A stretch of 64,000 nucleotides of DNA from Bugula neritina (Eukaryota > Bryozoa > Gymnolaemata > Cheilostomatida > Bugulidae): NCBI GenBank assembly GCA_964035545.1, contig OZ037766.1:30799274-30863273 (forward strand). The letters run 5' to 3'. Below the pieces are notes generated by a model. The model was given only the letters and a program-made list of their open reading frames with translations. It ran no database searches and was not told where the DNA came from. Of the stretch, positions 27,180 through 38,759 are shown in pieces (position 1 is the first letter of the stretch; the number at the start of each line of letters is the position of its first letter). The position numbers and the translations under genes were made by a program.

Positions 27180-27372
27180 GAGCAGTCAGTTCAACTTTGC
27201 ACTAACAATAAAAATTGCTCAATTACCTCTGAGTTGATCATACTTATGTGCAACAATGAAAATTTATGCTCTACAAGACAAATATTACATTAAATATATT
27301 GCATATACAATCAGATATGCATAGATACATAAATCATGCACTTTAAATTTACTGTAAAAGATAATACCACCG
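27180..27372 (+). promoter_or_regulatory. Conserved upstream block of short receptor 1
   Basis: Nearly the whole 190 bp before the start codon matches 37845-38010 before the paralogue. Long shared stretches include TTGCTCAATTACCTCTGAGT and ATACATAAATCATGCACTT. The similarity is about as high as in the exons and well above most introns. It probably holds the core promoter and 5' UTR; no canonical TATA element could be assigned. Confidence 0.5.
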
Positions 27373-30300
27373 ATGCTTCACTGTCTACAGAAAGCAAAAG
27401 TTATTTTTTTCATTTTGATAGCAGTTCCAAATCACATTGGTGGTAAGTTTGGGAAAATGAAATTTTTTTGTAAAATGCGGAATTTCTTGGAACAAAAAAG
27501 CACTGTAATTGATACTATGTTTTGCTGATTTATTATCAAGCAATGCCACTGCCAACATTTTGCTGGTAAAAACCGATAGATTTGTAAGTTACAATTTTGT
27601 TGAACTTTATGTTCACTTTTGTTTTCTAGTCAATATGAAATTATTATTTTTGTAGAATTTGTTGATATTCATTTGACTTCTTTTGAAACTGAGCAAGTTA
27701 CTGTAAGCTAGCTACACAATTTTTTCAAGCATTACAATAAAGAAGAAAATTTAGAAAAAAATTTAACATTGTTTTTTAAATTTACATCAAATGCATATAA
27801 TACCTTGTTGTTTGTCATCAAATCAAGTGCCTTTGTGAAACCTCACTACACAGTTGTTTCGTAAAACTAGATAGTATAAAATGTTTGTTGATTATTTCAT
27901 ACACACACACACACATATATATATTCAGGAGATTCAGAATGCCCCAGATTCTACAGCTCTAAAGGAAATTGTTTGAGTAGCTGTAGGAAAAGCAAGCTCA
28001 ATTATAATTTAGCCACTAATAAATACTACTACAACACTGAAGATGTCTACCAACACATGGGAAAACACTGCCTATCACAGTGTCCGAGTAAGTGTAACTA
28101 TTTATAAAACCTTTTGATCAGTTACTTTTGGTTGCCTTCAAAATTCGCAATCGACACTTTTTGAAATCTGCTATATTTAGTTACTGCCAACAGTTGCAGA
28201 AAAGGAACTTGTGACTCATGTATTTAATATAAACAAGTAAATATTAAGTTAATTGATTTTGCCACCTAGAAAGGTGCATAGTGCATTGTAAGTCAAAATA
28301 CTAAATACAACATTTATTAATATAGAAATCACATAAACAAAACATAGTTGTGGTATGTTTTGTTTACCTGATGAGGAAAAGATGCCGAACAGTTTCCGCA
28401 AACTCACTATAACTTTATAACTTTTAGAATACAATTACGCTTGACTTCAGTTCATTCAGAAAGTTCTGACATTTCAGTATGCAGACTAGAGTGCAAAAAC
28501 TGCTGGAGGTAGTGAAAATATGCTAAGTATTATTTGCAAATTCAAATTAGTAAAATAATTTAAATAATGCTAGCTTGCTTTTGCAGGTGGTTTTTATGTG
28601 TATAAAAGAAGAAAATGTGTAGCCCAATGTCCAACAGGTTACGCAGTGTCAGATGAACAGCCGGGCCATTGCGTTAAGTGTGAAAAGTTTTGTTTTAAGT
28701 CTTGCTATTCTCAAGAAATTGATGGAGCCATTCTTCCAAACAGCACACGTTGTACCAGAGTTATAGGGGATATAATACTACCACAGGGCAAAGGTAAACA
28801 ATTGCTTATATATTTTTGTAATTAATGTCTGTAGATAATAACTGGAAATGCTAGAGGTTAGATTAGTGTAGTGTTGACTTTGCAATGCATATAATATATT
28901 GCAATTTTGGATGATGCACAAAGTGGCTAGAACATAACTACTGTAAATCATGTAGCTGGAATGCACCAAAGGCTATTGGAATCAGTTGAAGAAATTACTG
29001 GCTCTTTGGTAATTCAGATTGGAAGTGGGCCAAGACAAACATATGCAGTTACTGCATTTCCTAACCTAAAAAGAGTGAACGGAGATGAAGTAGTATGGGA
29101 GACGACTGTTGCATGTGACCTTGTTGGAGATCACCTCTGCAACTTGTTAGTAGCTTATATAGTAGTTTACAGTATATTCAACCATATTCTCAAATAGACT
29201 GAGTAACCCTCTTTTAACTTAATACGTTTGTAATATTGTCTTATAATATGTTCAACTTTTAATTTCCTTTTTTCCTACAAACTACTAGATGCCTTTTGCC
29301 TACATTAATTGATAATTGTTTTTCTGTAAATTTTTTAAACATTTAAACTGCAATCTATATAGTATAATAACGTTTAAATTTTCACAAGCTCCATCTATTG
29401 CACGTTAGATATTTATTACCTCATTAACTGGAAAAACCGGTTGTTGTTGTCTGCAGTGGAGGAAGAGGTTATTATAGAACTCTGGTCATTTACTCTCAGA
29501 CACAATCCAACTACTCAGGTCTTCATAATTTATGGTATGTTGGCGGCTCTGTGCAAATTAAATTCCTCAAGATCTCCCATCCTAGTAAAAGCAATATTCG
29601 TAAAACTTTACAACTTGCTGACACAGCAAATTTATATCTATCTGGATTCAGTCGTACAGGTGAATATAAAATACTTTATCTTTAAACAACTGCGACTTTG
29701 CTGCTTGACTAATACTATAATGCATTCTTTTTTCAAAGTCAATATTTTGAGGCAACATAAAGTAGCAATAAGTAGTTTAGATTGGAAAAGATTTTAATTA
29801 TCTAACTGTAAAATTTTTAACTGCGCAGATTTACGTTTAATTCTTTAACTGTTTTGAGTATAATTCTACTTCAACTTTGCTGTCTATTTTGCACAAATTT
29901 TAGCTAAAAATATAATTTAGTTTCTATTAATTTTATTTATTAAAAATATAATTATATTTAGTTTTAACACAGCTACTAATAATCAGATTAGTATATTATT
30001 ATAATTTAGAGAAAGCAAGATGTTCAGAAGAATGTGAAACAGACTGTACTGGACCTGGTGATAACCATTGTTTTTGTTGCCATGACAACAGCTGTAAACA
30101 ATGTAAAACATATAAACAAGGAGACAAGTGTGTGAAAACCTGCAGTGGTCCGCATTACATAACTACTGACAGACAGGAAATGGTTTGTACTAGCTGCCAT
30201 CCTGCTTGTAAGATTGGCTGTGCAGGCCCGGTGAGTAAATGATGACGTATTACTATATAGTGACATTTCATCGCCTGAGTTGTTTATTGTTATATAATTT

Positions 30301-33300
30301 ATATTTATACTCATCCTAAATATAATTTATATTTATAATCATCTTAAGTTCATTTGTTGCATGAAGTTTTTTTTTATAAAATTACTTATCGAGTAATTGT
30401 CTTATGCTTAGTTTGACTCTTTTTGTGAAATGAACACAGGAATAAATTATGATACAAAATGATCAAGGTGAAGTTGACCACCAAATCAGGATTATGTATA
30501 CTACGATTGATAAATATAAGGATAGTTTGCTAATGAAATTTTGTTTGTAAGAAAAATCATACCTTACACGTTGTTTTTTCAAATCTTTTCTCAAGAAACG
30601 TCACGTTTTTTAACTACAATTCGAAGACAAAGTGTACCTGTTTTACAAAGTATTTAAATATTTTAGTTAGACACTCACTGTACAGCTTGTGACAAGTTTA
30701 GACTAAGAGAAAGGTGTGTATTGAGCTGTCCATCAAACACTGTAGCCAATGAGAATACAGGAACTTGCTTGACATGTGCAAAAGGGTGTCAGTTTGTGTA
30801 AGCTGCCTTATTACTCATTACTAAATCAGTAGCTTCATTTTATGACTTGATAGTGCAATGTTTTCTGGTGATGGTTCCAGGCTCAAATAACAGAAACATA
30901 GTTTACAGTATTTACCTTTGCTCAGTTTCAAGTTAGTCAATTTTAACTGTCAATAAATAATGGGTAAGTTATAATTAGCATCAAAGCAATATGATGCCTG
31001 GTTTAAATGTTGTTTCTTAAAATTAAAATAAATTTCTTTCTGATTCAAAAATAGCACAGGGCTTTAACTTGTATAAGAGAAAAAATCACCTGTTTTAGGT
31101 TGTCGAAAGAAGGAATTTACATGCTAAAAATACGTGTAACAACTGATGAGATCATAACCTGGCAGCTCCAGTACCACAACCTGTGCGTTGGAAGATGTCA
31201 GCAAGTTAATTACATCGCCATGGAAACCTTTGATGATAATGGGTACAGCATACACAAACAACAGTTTGGTTTAGGTAAATATTAAACATGACTGTCAACA
31301 GAGAAATCTGAACATAGAATCAGTTAAAACTAGAACTTGCCTAAAGTTTATAGATCATGCCATGTATGACGGAAAGCTATTGATGTGGAAGCTTCTAATA
31401 GGATATTTCTTTAATTTTTTTAGAAAAATGGGTACCATTTGCAGTCAGTTTTCATATTAGCATCCAGAGCAAAAAGTAAAATGAGTATTTATAACATAAT
31501 AAAATACTATAAATAAGATAATGTAACATGTATGTATGTATTGCAATACTTATATGTACGTATATACAAATACATGTAAGCATCACAAGTACAGACTTGT
31601 TCAGAGAAGAACATTTCTCGACATGAATGACTAATGATAATCATTTTTATAGATGAGACATAATTAATGTAGTTTTTATTTTTCTATATTACAGTTTACT
31701 ATTTATTACTATAGCTGTTGAAATAATAAATTGTAAATAATTATTGAGTTTCTATTGAATTATTTTATTTTTTTTTCAAAAGTTTATGACAATGTAGCAT
31801 TAAAATTATCTAATTGATTTTTTTTGTTTCATTCATATTTTCAACTGTTTTTTTATCAAATCTGTAAAAATTATATTTAAACATAAATGTTTTACAGCAT
31901 TATTGATTAAGATATTAGCCTATTGTGACGAAAAGCATGTGAACTCATAAAATGCATATGTTTTAGATGCTAATTTTAATTTTTACACAAGTAATATTTA
32001 TGATATACATATATAATTATCTGATTTTACCTTATTCTAGATATTTTACACTATTTTTTGTATTTCTATAGACAACACAGGCTTCAACTTGAGACACCCA
32101 AGTTTTAACATCAGAGGAGAAAGGCTTATGCATGCCAGAGTTGTCATCTCGTTGGGAAATCCAGAACAGACTCAGGTGGACAATCCGGTTTATTTCTACT
32201 TTTCAGGTATAAACAATACTTATTCTACATACTGTGTATTTCGTATATATGATGTTTATAGTATTTATGTTGCAATGAGATAATATATGAGGTAATATGG
32301 GATAGTATTTAAGTTGATGTGAGTTAATATGAGATAATATGAGATAGTATGAAATAGTATGAGATAATATGAGATAGTATGAGATAATATGAGATAGTAA
32401 GAGATAGTAAGAGATAGTATGAGATAGTATGAGATAATATGAGATAGTAAGAGATAGTATGAGATAGTATGAGATAATATGAGATAGTATGAGATAATAT
32501 GAGATAATATGAGATAGTATGAAATAGTATGAAATAATATGAGATAGTATGAGATAGTATGAGATAATATGAGATAGTATGAGATAATATGAGATAGTAT
32601 GAGATAATATGAGATAGCATGATATAGTATGAGATAATATGAGATAGTATGAGATAGTATGAGATAGTATGAGATAATATGAGATAGCATGAGATAGTAT
32701 GAGATAATATGAGATAGTATGAGACACTATAAAGTAAAACAAATATAATCTATGTTATGTATACATATTGCGTTGCAATTACCTATAATATATTATTGCA
32801 AAAGCAAAAAGTGACATTAGGTTAGATTAAGTTATTACAGTTTCATTGAATACTTTGAATAGGAATTTACAAAATATTTGTGTAAAGTACAAATGGGTAT
32901 ACCTGTCTATAGTTTATCTTTCAACAGTAAGATATATATAATAACCATTAAAATAGGAAGAAATAAAATAACATCTGCTTATTACAAACAATATACTATA
33001 GTTCTAATATTTATAATATATTATGAATTACATGATATTAAATGAAAAAATATTTTTGCGTCATGGAAATTACATATTTGCATCGTGAGTTAATTGTTTC
33101 CTCATGAAAGATTACCTGTTAGTTTCTAGGGATGTGTTTATTAAATCAACTGTTTTATTCGTTATTTCAGTTATTTATAGACTTAAAAGTCCCTATATAT
33201 TATATTCTCTTTCTAACACATGCAGGTAAAAAACTGCTTATTGAACCTGGGAGTTTTAGTGCGAAGGTTTTAGCTGCCAACTCAATTAATGTTGCGTTTG

Positions 33301-36300
33301 AGTGCTGGGAGAAGCATGACCTGTTTGAACCACCTGGCAGCATCTTGCTGACGCTGCTGCCTCAAAATATTACTGTTGTGAGACAAGTCAGTTTCGTGGC
33401 TACTCGGTATGTTAAGAACTTGAATATCACTTGCCGAAATTTATATGTTAGAGCAACTTTGCTAGTTTATTGTGTAATAAATAAATTCGAATTACCAAAC
33501 CCAGACTTCTTCAATATATGTAGCATCAGCATTGCTAGAATTTTGCAAATTTTAATGTTTACCAAAGTGGAATTAAGGTTTTTTTTAAATTTTTCTTTTC
33601 CAATATTGATTTTTTAGACTCAAATTACCTTTCAAAATGAGAGTAAAACAAGGTATAAATATAATGTTGTTGATTATATAAAGTACAATTGAATAAATTT
33701 ACATCATTTGTATCATTATAATCAGATTGACAAAAAATCTCTAGAATGCTATAGCAGATAACACAAAAGTTCTGATTCTAACAGTGTAATCTATTCTTCT
33801 ATAAAACTTCTCAATATATCAGGACACTATAACTTGTTGCAGACTAAGTCTAAGTTACAGCTAGCTCTGTTATACATGACTATAATAGTCTCATAAAAGT
33901 GTCTAAAATACTCTGATGGTGTTTTATCACAATTCGCATATCAAAATTTACTAAAATATCAGAAAAAACTTAAAAAAATCAAAAATACTTATAGATAACT
34001 TTAATTGTTTAATTGTATTTAGTAATACTTTATTAGCTAATTGGCATAAAAAACCATATTATACATTAGCAACTAAATTATAAAGAATAGTTAAAATTTA
34101 GAGATATTGAGTGTGTTAAATGACCTACATGCATGTGCCTGAAATACAAACACATTTTGACACATTGACTACTTTTACTATCACTAGCACGATAACAAGA
34201 AATCCGCTGAATAGCAAAGAACGAGGAGTAAAAGTGAAATACAATGTGCCGATAAATTTTACCCATGACAGTCATGGATCTACCACCTTCGCAAGCCTGT
34301 CTGTTCTCATAAAAATAAAAAGTAAATCTGGGAAAGACTGCTGCATCTGGCAGGTCTTTCCAAAAAAAGTTGTGCAAGGTAAATCAATGTTTTATTCATT
34401 GCATATTTCACTAACAAAGTTTTGATTAGGAATTCCGATATTTTACTAATATGTTATTTTATATACAATTTAGTTATTATAGGTTTTATATTCTAAACTT
34501 GTGATATATGCTACATTGAAATTCACAAATGTTAGCCTGACTCAATGTTACCATGCATGATCTTAAATTCAAGTGCTTCTGTACTAGCTTAATTGGTGTT
34601 TTTGAATTTATTGAGAACCATAATATTATACTAGTACTATTGATATTCTCTATTATACTCAAAATTAACTTACGCGCCTTTTGTCATAATAATAATCAGC
34701 AATACATTTTGTAGTTACTAATTTTGCTCTTCAATTTGAAGTTTTATAAACAAAATTGTTTGAATTGCATCAATTTTTATATCAATAATCTATAAGCTAA
34801 GTATGTATTCATTTTATAAATTTGTTGGCAAATAAGGAATCGTATGCACATGTTCAAAAGAAGTGTCAGTATAGCATGTTTTCTGCTTAACAAAAATAAC
34901 TACAGTGTATTAATGCACCAAACCCTTAAACAAAACCTTTGAATTGCACGAACACACGGACACATAGTAATATAAAGATCAATGTTGGTATAAACTGCTA
35001 CTTACATGCAGTTATATAGAATATAACAAGGTACTATATATTTGGAATAAGCAATGTAGTGCAAGTAGTGCAAAAACAAATAGTTGTTACTAATTATTGA
35101 AGCAATTGCTATGATGTCTAATATAAATTGCTCGTGTTTACACAAGTATAATATTATATTAATGGGATACTTCTTTTTATACTTGCGGATCATTATAAAC
35201 TCACTCCGTGAGAAACCCCTGAAGAAAAGGTTTCATTGATAACTCGGGCTAAGGAATTATTCAGATGAGATGCAGGAGCAATTATATATATGACTGGATA
35301 TTCTTCCTAACATCAACAATGGCCTTTGTTGAGGTTCAAACCCATGACTTATTCATGTTTACTAGGCAAACAATCTGACCCCTAGATCATGGCTGCTCCT
35401 ATATACTTGGATCATTATGCTTTATATAAAAACATGTACAGCCAATGAATATTTTTAGAAGAACATTTACATTTGAAAAATAACTTTAGGATATTATGCA
35501 TCCGTTAGTTGAATTAATAAAATTACATAGGACATTGTTTACTTGTTTATTTCAGAATAAGTTTTGACTTTTAAAACAAGCTTGGTGAAAAGCTATCGCA
35601 CTTGAAAGATATTTTAGTTGTTAAACCGTTTTTATTTATTTTTATGGAAAGCAAGCTGTTGACATAAAAAACCCAGCCAATTTAGTCAAAAACTTAAAAT
35701 AGGCAGTATAAAAGTTTTATGAAGGTAAAATATTTGTTTACTAAACAAGTTTCATAACACAATTACCTGTAATATTCTTTAACATTATTTCTAAATTTTA
35801 TGAACTCGTAGTAATATTAAATGGTCTCTAACAGTAGGAATTCTTCTTGAGATCAAATGATTTGCATATCAATTAGGCATTAGAATATAATTGGTTAGTT
35901 GAAATTAAAAGTTATCATATATACATAAATATCTTATACAACATTTCTACAACATCTCTCAGCTAAGCTAATTTTCTTACTTATTATTATAATTTTGCAA
36001 ACAAATTCGTGCTATTACTCTGCTGCCTTACAATTATTGTAATAATATTTTAAACAAAACAGCGAAAATATAATATAACAATGAAACAGATACAATGAAA
36101 TGAAATTGAAAATGTTGTGTGATTGTAGAGATAGACAACTACGATGGAGGGATCATTTCAAGTACTACATACATGATTATAGTTCTTTCTTCACTGCTCA
36201 CTCTGTTTATGATTGCAGCGGTGAGTACAGCTTTTATACCCCATTGAAGAAGCAGATTGTATTTGAATGATTTGCAGCAGATGTTTGGTAATGGAGAGTG

Positions 36301-37502
36301 ATCATGTAGGGCAATATGTTAGGCAATATTGCAAGTGCTTGTTTCAAATTGTGGGTGTAGATTGGCAGGGAAAATTGGGACATGATATGTGGCATCTGTC
36401 AGGTGACCTGTAGCATGTATAGCAATTGGCTTGTGACACATGACATGCGACAGGTGGCTTGTGACATATGACAGGTGGCTTGTAGCATGTAGCAACTGTA
36501 TGGCTTGTGACATATGACATGTAGGTTTTTGACACATATGACATGTAACAGGTGGATGGTGACATGTGACAGGTTGGTTGTGACATGTGACAGGTTGGTT
36601 GTGACATGTGACAGGTTGTTGTGACATGTGACAGGTTGGTTGTGACATGTGACAGGTTGTTGTGACACGTGACAGGTTGGTTGTGACAGGTGACTTGTGA
36701 CATGTGACAGGTGGCTTGTGACATGTGGTATGATGAAAGAAGTAGTGGATAAATCAACTATATAATATTTATCTAGTACCCGACACTAAATTAACTAATA
36801 ACAACGAAGTACTGCTATAATAGTCAAGTTATATATGATACCAGCAATAGGAAGGTTAATGTTTAGTACCATGGTGAGGGTAGTAGTGCATAAGCAAGAG
36901 TTGAGTACTTGAGTAACACTGACTTCACGTTATATGCACGTGGATGCTTGGTGATTGCGGTTTTTATGAACTTAAGGTTGCAGTTTTATTCGGTGTAACC
37001 TTTTCCTAACATCAAATGGAGAAAACCATTTCCCATGATGCCAACCTTAAAAACATAAAGTAATAGTAGTGGTTCCAATTAGTAATAAAATAGATGCTTA
37101 TTTGTAGTAAAAACAGGATCATATGCTGTAATAGTTAGCTTAGTAAAAATAGCATTTAATAGTGATAGTGGTAAACTGTCAGAGAATGAGATTAAACATT
37201 TTGACTACAATGAAGCTTTTTATTATTGTATGTTTTAGGTTGGAATGTTGGGTTACACAGTAATCACGGGAAAGAAGCCAAACCTACGTAAAAGTACAAC
37301 TAATTTACAAGATGCTGCTTCAAGAGAGTCAGATTGCAATAAATCTAACTGCGTATCACCAAAAATTCTCAATGATTATGTTTGCTATAACGCGAAATCT
37401 TTACGTATTGAGCCAAAAAATTCCAGCTCTAGCGACTATTTGAATGTTGGAAACATGAGTTATTGGCAGCATTCCAGTGTTATTCCGCAAACACCCAGTT
37501 GA
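27373..37502 (+). CDS. Short kinase-lacking L-domain/furin-like receptor 1 (13 exons, 739 aa)
   Basis: Exons: 27373-27442, 27929-28087, 28587-28793, 28956-29145, 29457-29659, 30010-30230, 30667-30797, 31099-31274, 32072-32206, 33226-33406, 34188-34378, 36129-36220, 37239-37502. Phases close to 2220 nt. Exon 1 gives a signal peptide (KVIFFILIAVPNHIG). Domains: two Cys-rich exons (~24-145), one L domain (~146-276, with GSLVIQIGS and LWYVGGSVQI), a furin-like region (~277-393, with CKQCKTYKQGDKCVKTC), a membrane-proximal beta-sandwich-like region with few Cys (~394-621), TM (~634-662) and a 77-residue tail. The tail has tyrosines at ~699, 702, 719 and 727; Y719 lies in DYLNVGN, a YxN motif of the Grb2-SH2 type. 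No kinase domain precedes the stop. Exons 3-13 correspond one to one, with identical phases, to exons 12-22 of the long receptor. The first L domain and discoidin domains are absent. The ligand is unknown. Confidence 0.85.
27901..27924. repeat. (AC)n(AT)n tract before exon 2 of short receptor 1
   Basis: A short AC/AT run directly precedes the TTCAG acceptor. The paralogue has a much longer pure TA run at the same place. Confidence 0.9.
32283..32725. repeat. TATGAGATAG minisatellite in intron 9 of short receptor 1
   Basis: About 44 copies of the decamer TATGAGATAG and its variants TATGAGATAA and TAAGAGATAG. Because three units make 30 bp, all minus-strand frames stay open and give spurious ISYYLILSHT repeats up to 179 residues. 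Confidence 0.95.
35197..35400 (-). repeat. tRNA-derived SINE, copy 3, with target-site duplication
   Basis: On the minus strand it reads CCATGATCTAGGGGTCAGA, then GGGTTTGAACCTC (B-box-like), then AAAGGCCATTGTTGATGTTAG and a GGGGTTTCTCACGGAGTGAG end. Flanks TATACTTGCGGATCATTAT (~35178-35196) and TATACTTGGATCATTAT (~35402-35418) are near-identical, as expected of a retrotransposition target duplication. The paralogous intron of short receptor 2 lacks it. Confidence 0.8.
36366..36735. repeat. GTGACATGTGACAGGTTGGTT minisatellite in intron 12 of short receptor 1
   Basis: About 17 degenerate units of 19-21 bp built from GACATGTGACAGGT plus a variable GGTTGTT/GGCTTGT part. The minus-strand Cys/His-rich frames (MSQPTCHMSQ...) are repeat artefacts. 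Confidence 0.9.
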
Positions 37503-38010
37503 TAAACAATCTAAACTTTGTTTTTTAGCTATAATTGACAATTCTTAGTTTAATATATAGGCTGCCTTAGTTGTTGACATGAAGTATTTGAAACAAAAGT
37601 GTAGATTTTGAAATACGATATGTATAAATGTACAAACTTTGGACTGGTTATAATACTTATGACAAAGTATATACATAATATTTTTATAAATTTAATGCTA
37701 TAGAATATAACTGTATTGTAACATTATTATCTTAGATTGAATTTCTTAAGGTTCTTAGTTCTATTTACATCAGAGTAGCATTTCTAGTCACAAGTTTGAT
37801 GAACTGTTTATACTACTATCGTGTGGAGCATTTAGTACAACTTTTCACTAACAATAATAATTGCTCAATTACCTCTGAGTTGATCACACTTATGTACAAC
37901 AATGAAAATGCTCTATAGAACAAATATTGCAATAAATATATATTGCATATACAATCAGATATGCATAGATACATAAATCATGCACTTAAAATTCACTGTA
38001 AAAGATAACA
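37503..38010. other. Spacer between the two short receptor genes
   Basis: The first ~340 bp should hold the 3' UTR of short receptor 1. From ~37845 it matches the block upstream of that gene and forms the promoter-proximal region of short receptor 2. No other coding exon was seen. Confidence 0.6.
37845..38010 (+). promoter_or_regulatory. Conserved upstream block of short receptor 2
   Basis: Counterpart of 27180-27372. The tandem copy therefore carried its own promoter region and probably started with the same expression pattern. Confidence 0.5.
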
Positions 38011-38664
38011 ATGATGCTTTCCTGTCTAAAAAGATCAAAAGTAATTTTTTTTGTTTTATTTGCAATTCCAAATCACATTTGTGGTAAGTTTAAAAAAATA
38101 AATTTGTTCACAGACTTACGCAATTTTTTGTAACTAACTTTAATTGTTATTTGTTATACAAGCAAGATATTGACAGTGATTTTTTTATACTAAACAAAAA
38201 ATACAGTCACACTTACAGTGTTGTATAGCCACTGCCTCAGACACTGTAAGTGTGACTGTATTTTTTTTTTAGTATAAAAAAATCACTGTCAATATTTTGC
38301 TTGTAAAAGTTAATAGATCTGTTGGCTAAAATTTTGTTGAGCTCAATGGTAATTTCTTTCAATTTGATACAATTAGTATTTTTGTAGCGGTTGCTAATTT
38401 TTATTGTATTGATATTTGTTTGACTCATTTTAAAACTAATCAAAGTCACTGCAAGCTATAGCTACGTAATGTTTTCAAGCATCACAATAAAACAATTCTA
38501 TTATGCATATAATTTTAGAAAATAAATTTTTTAAATTTTTATCAAATGCATATACCAATTGCTTGCTTTTTTAGTAAAATAAACATTTTTATGAAACTTT
38601 ACTACAAATTTATTAAGTAAAACTGGATCGTATAATTTTTTGTTGAATTATCCATTTGACCGCA

Positions 38665-38759
<95 letters not shown>

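Noticed and set aside
29441-29797. Plus-strand frame starting VEEEVIIELWSFTLRH (118 aa), and its counterpart at 40826-41101
   Set aside because: Out-of-frame reading of the L-domain exon. The phase-2 frame giving GYYRTLVIYSQT...LWYVGGSVQI fits the family and both flanking exons.
32203-32742. Long minus-strand open frames (up to 199 aa) of ISYYLILSHT repeats here and at 39657-40256 and 43802-44471
   Set aside because: They arise because a 10-bp repeat keeps all frames open. They lie in introns, have no start context, and every frame gives a similar repeat.
36319-36757. Cys/His-rich minus-strand frames (MSQPTCHMSQ...)
   Set aside because: Translation of the GACATGTGACAGGT minisatellite in several frames; no zinc-finger spacing and no splice or promoter support.
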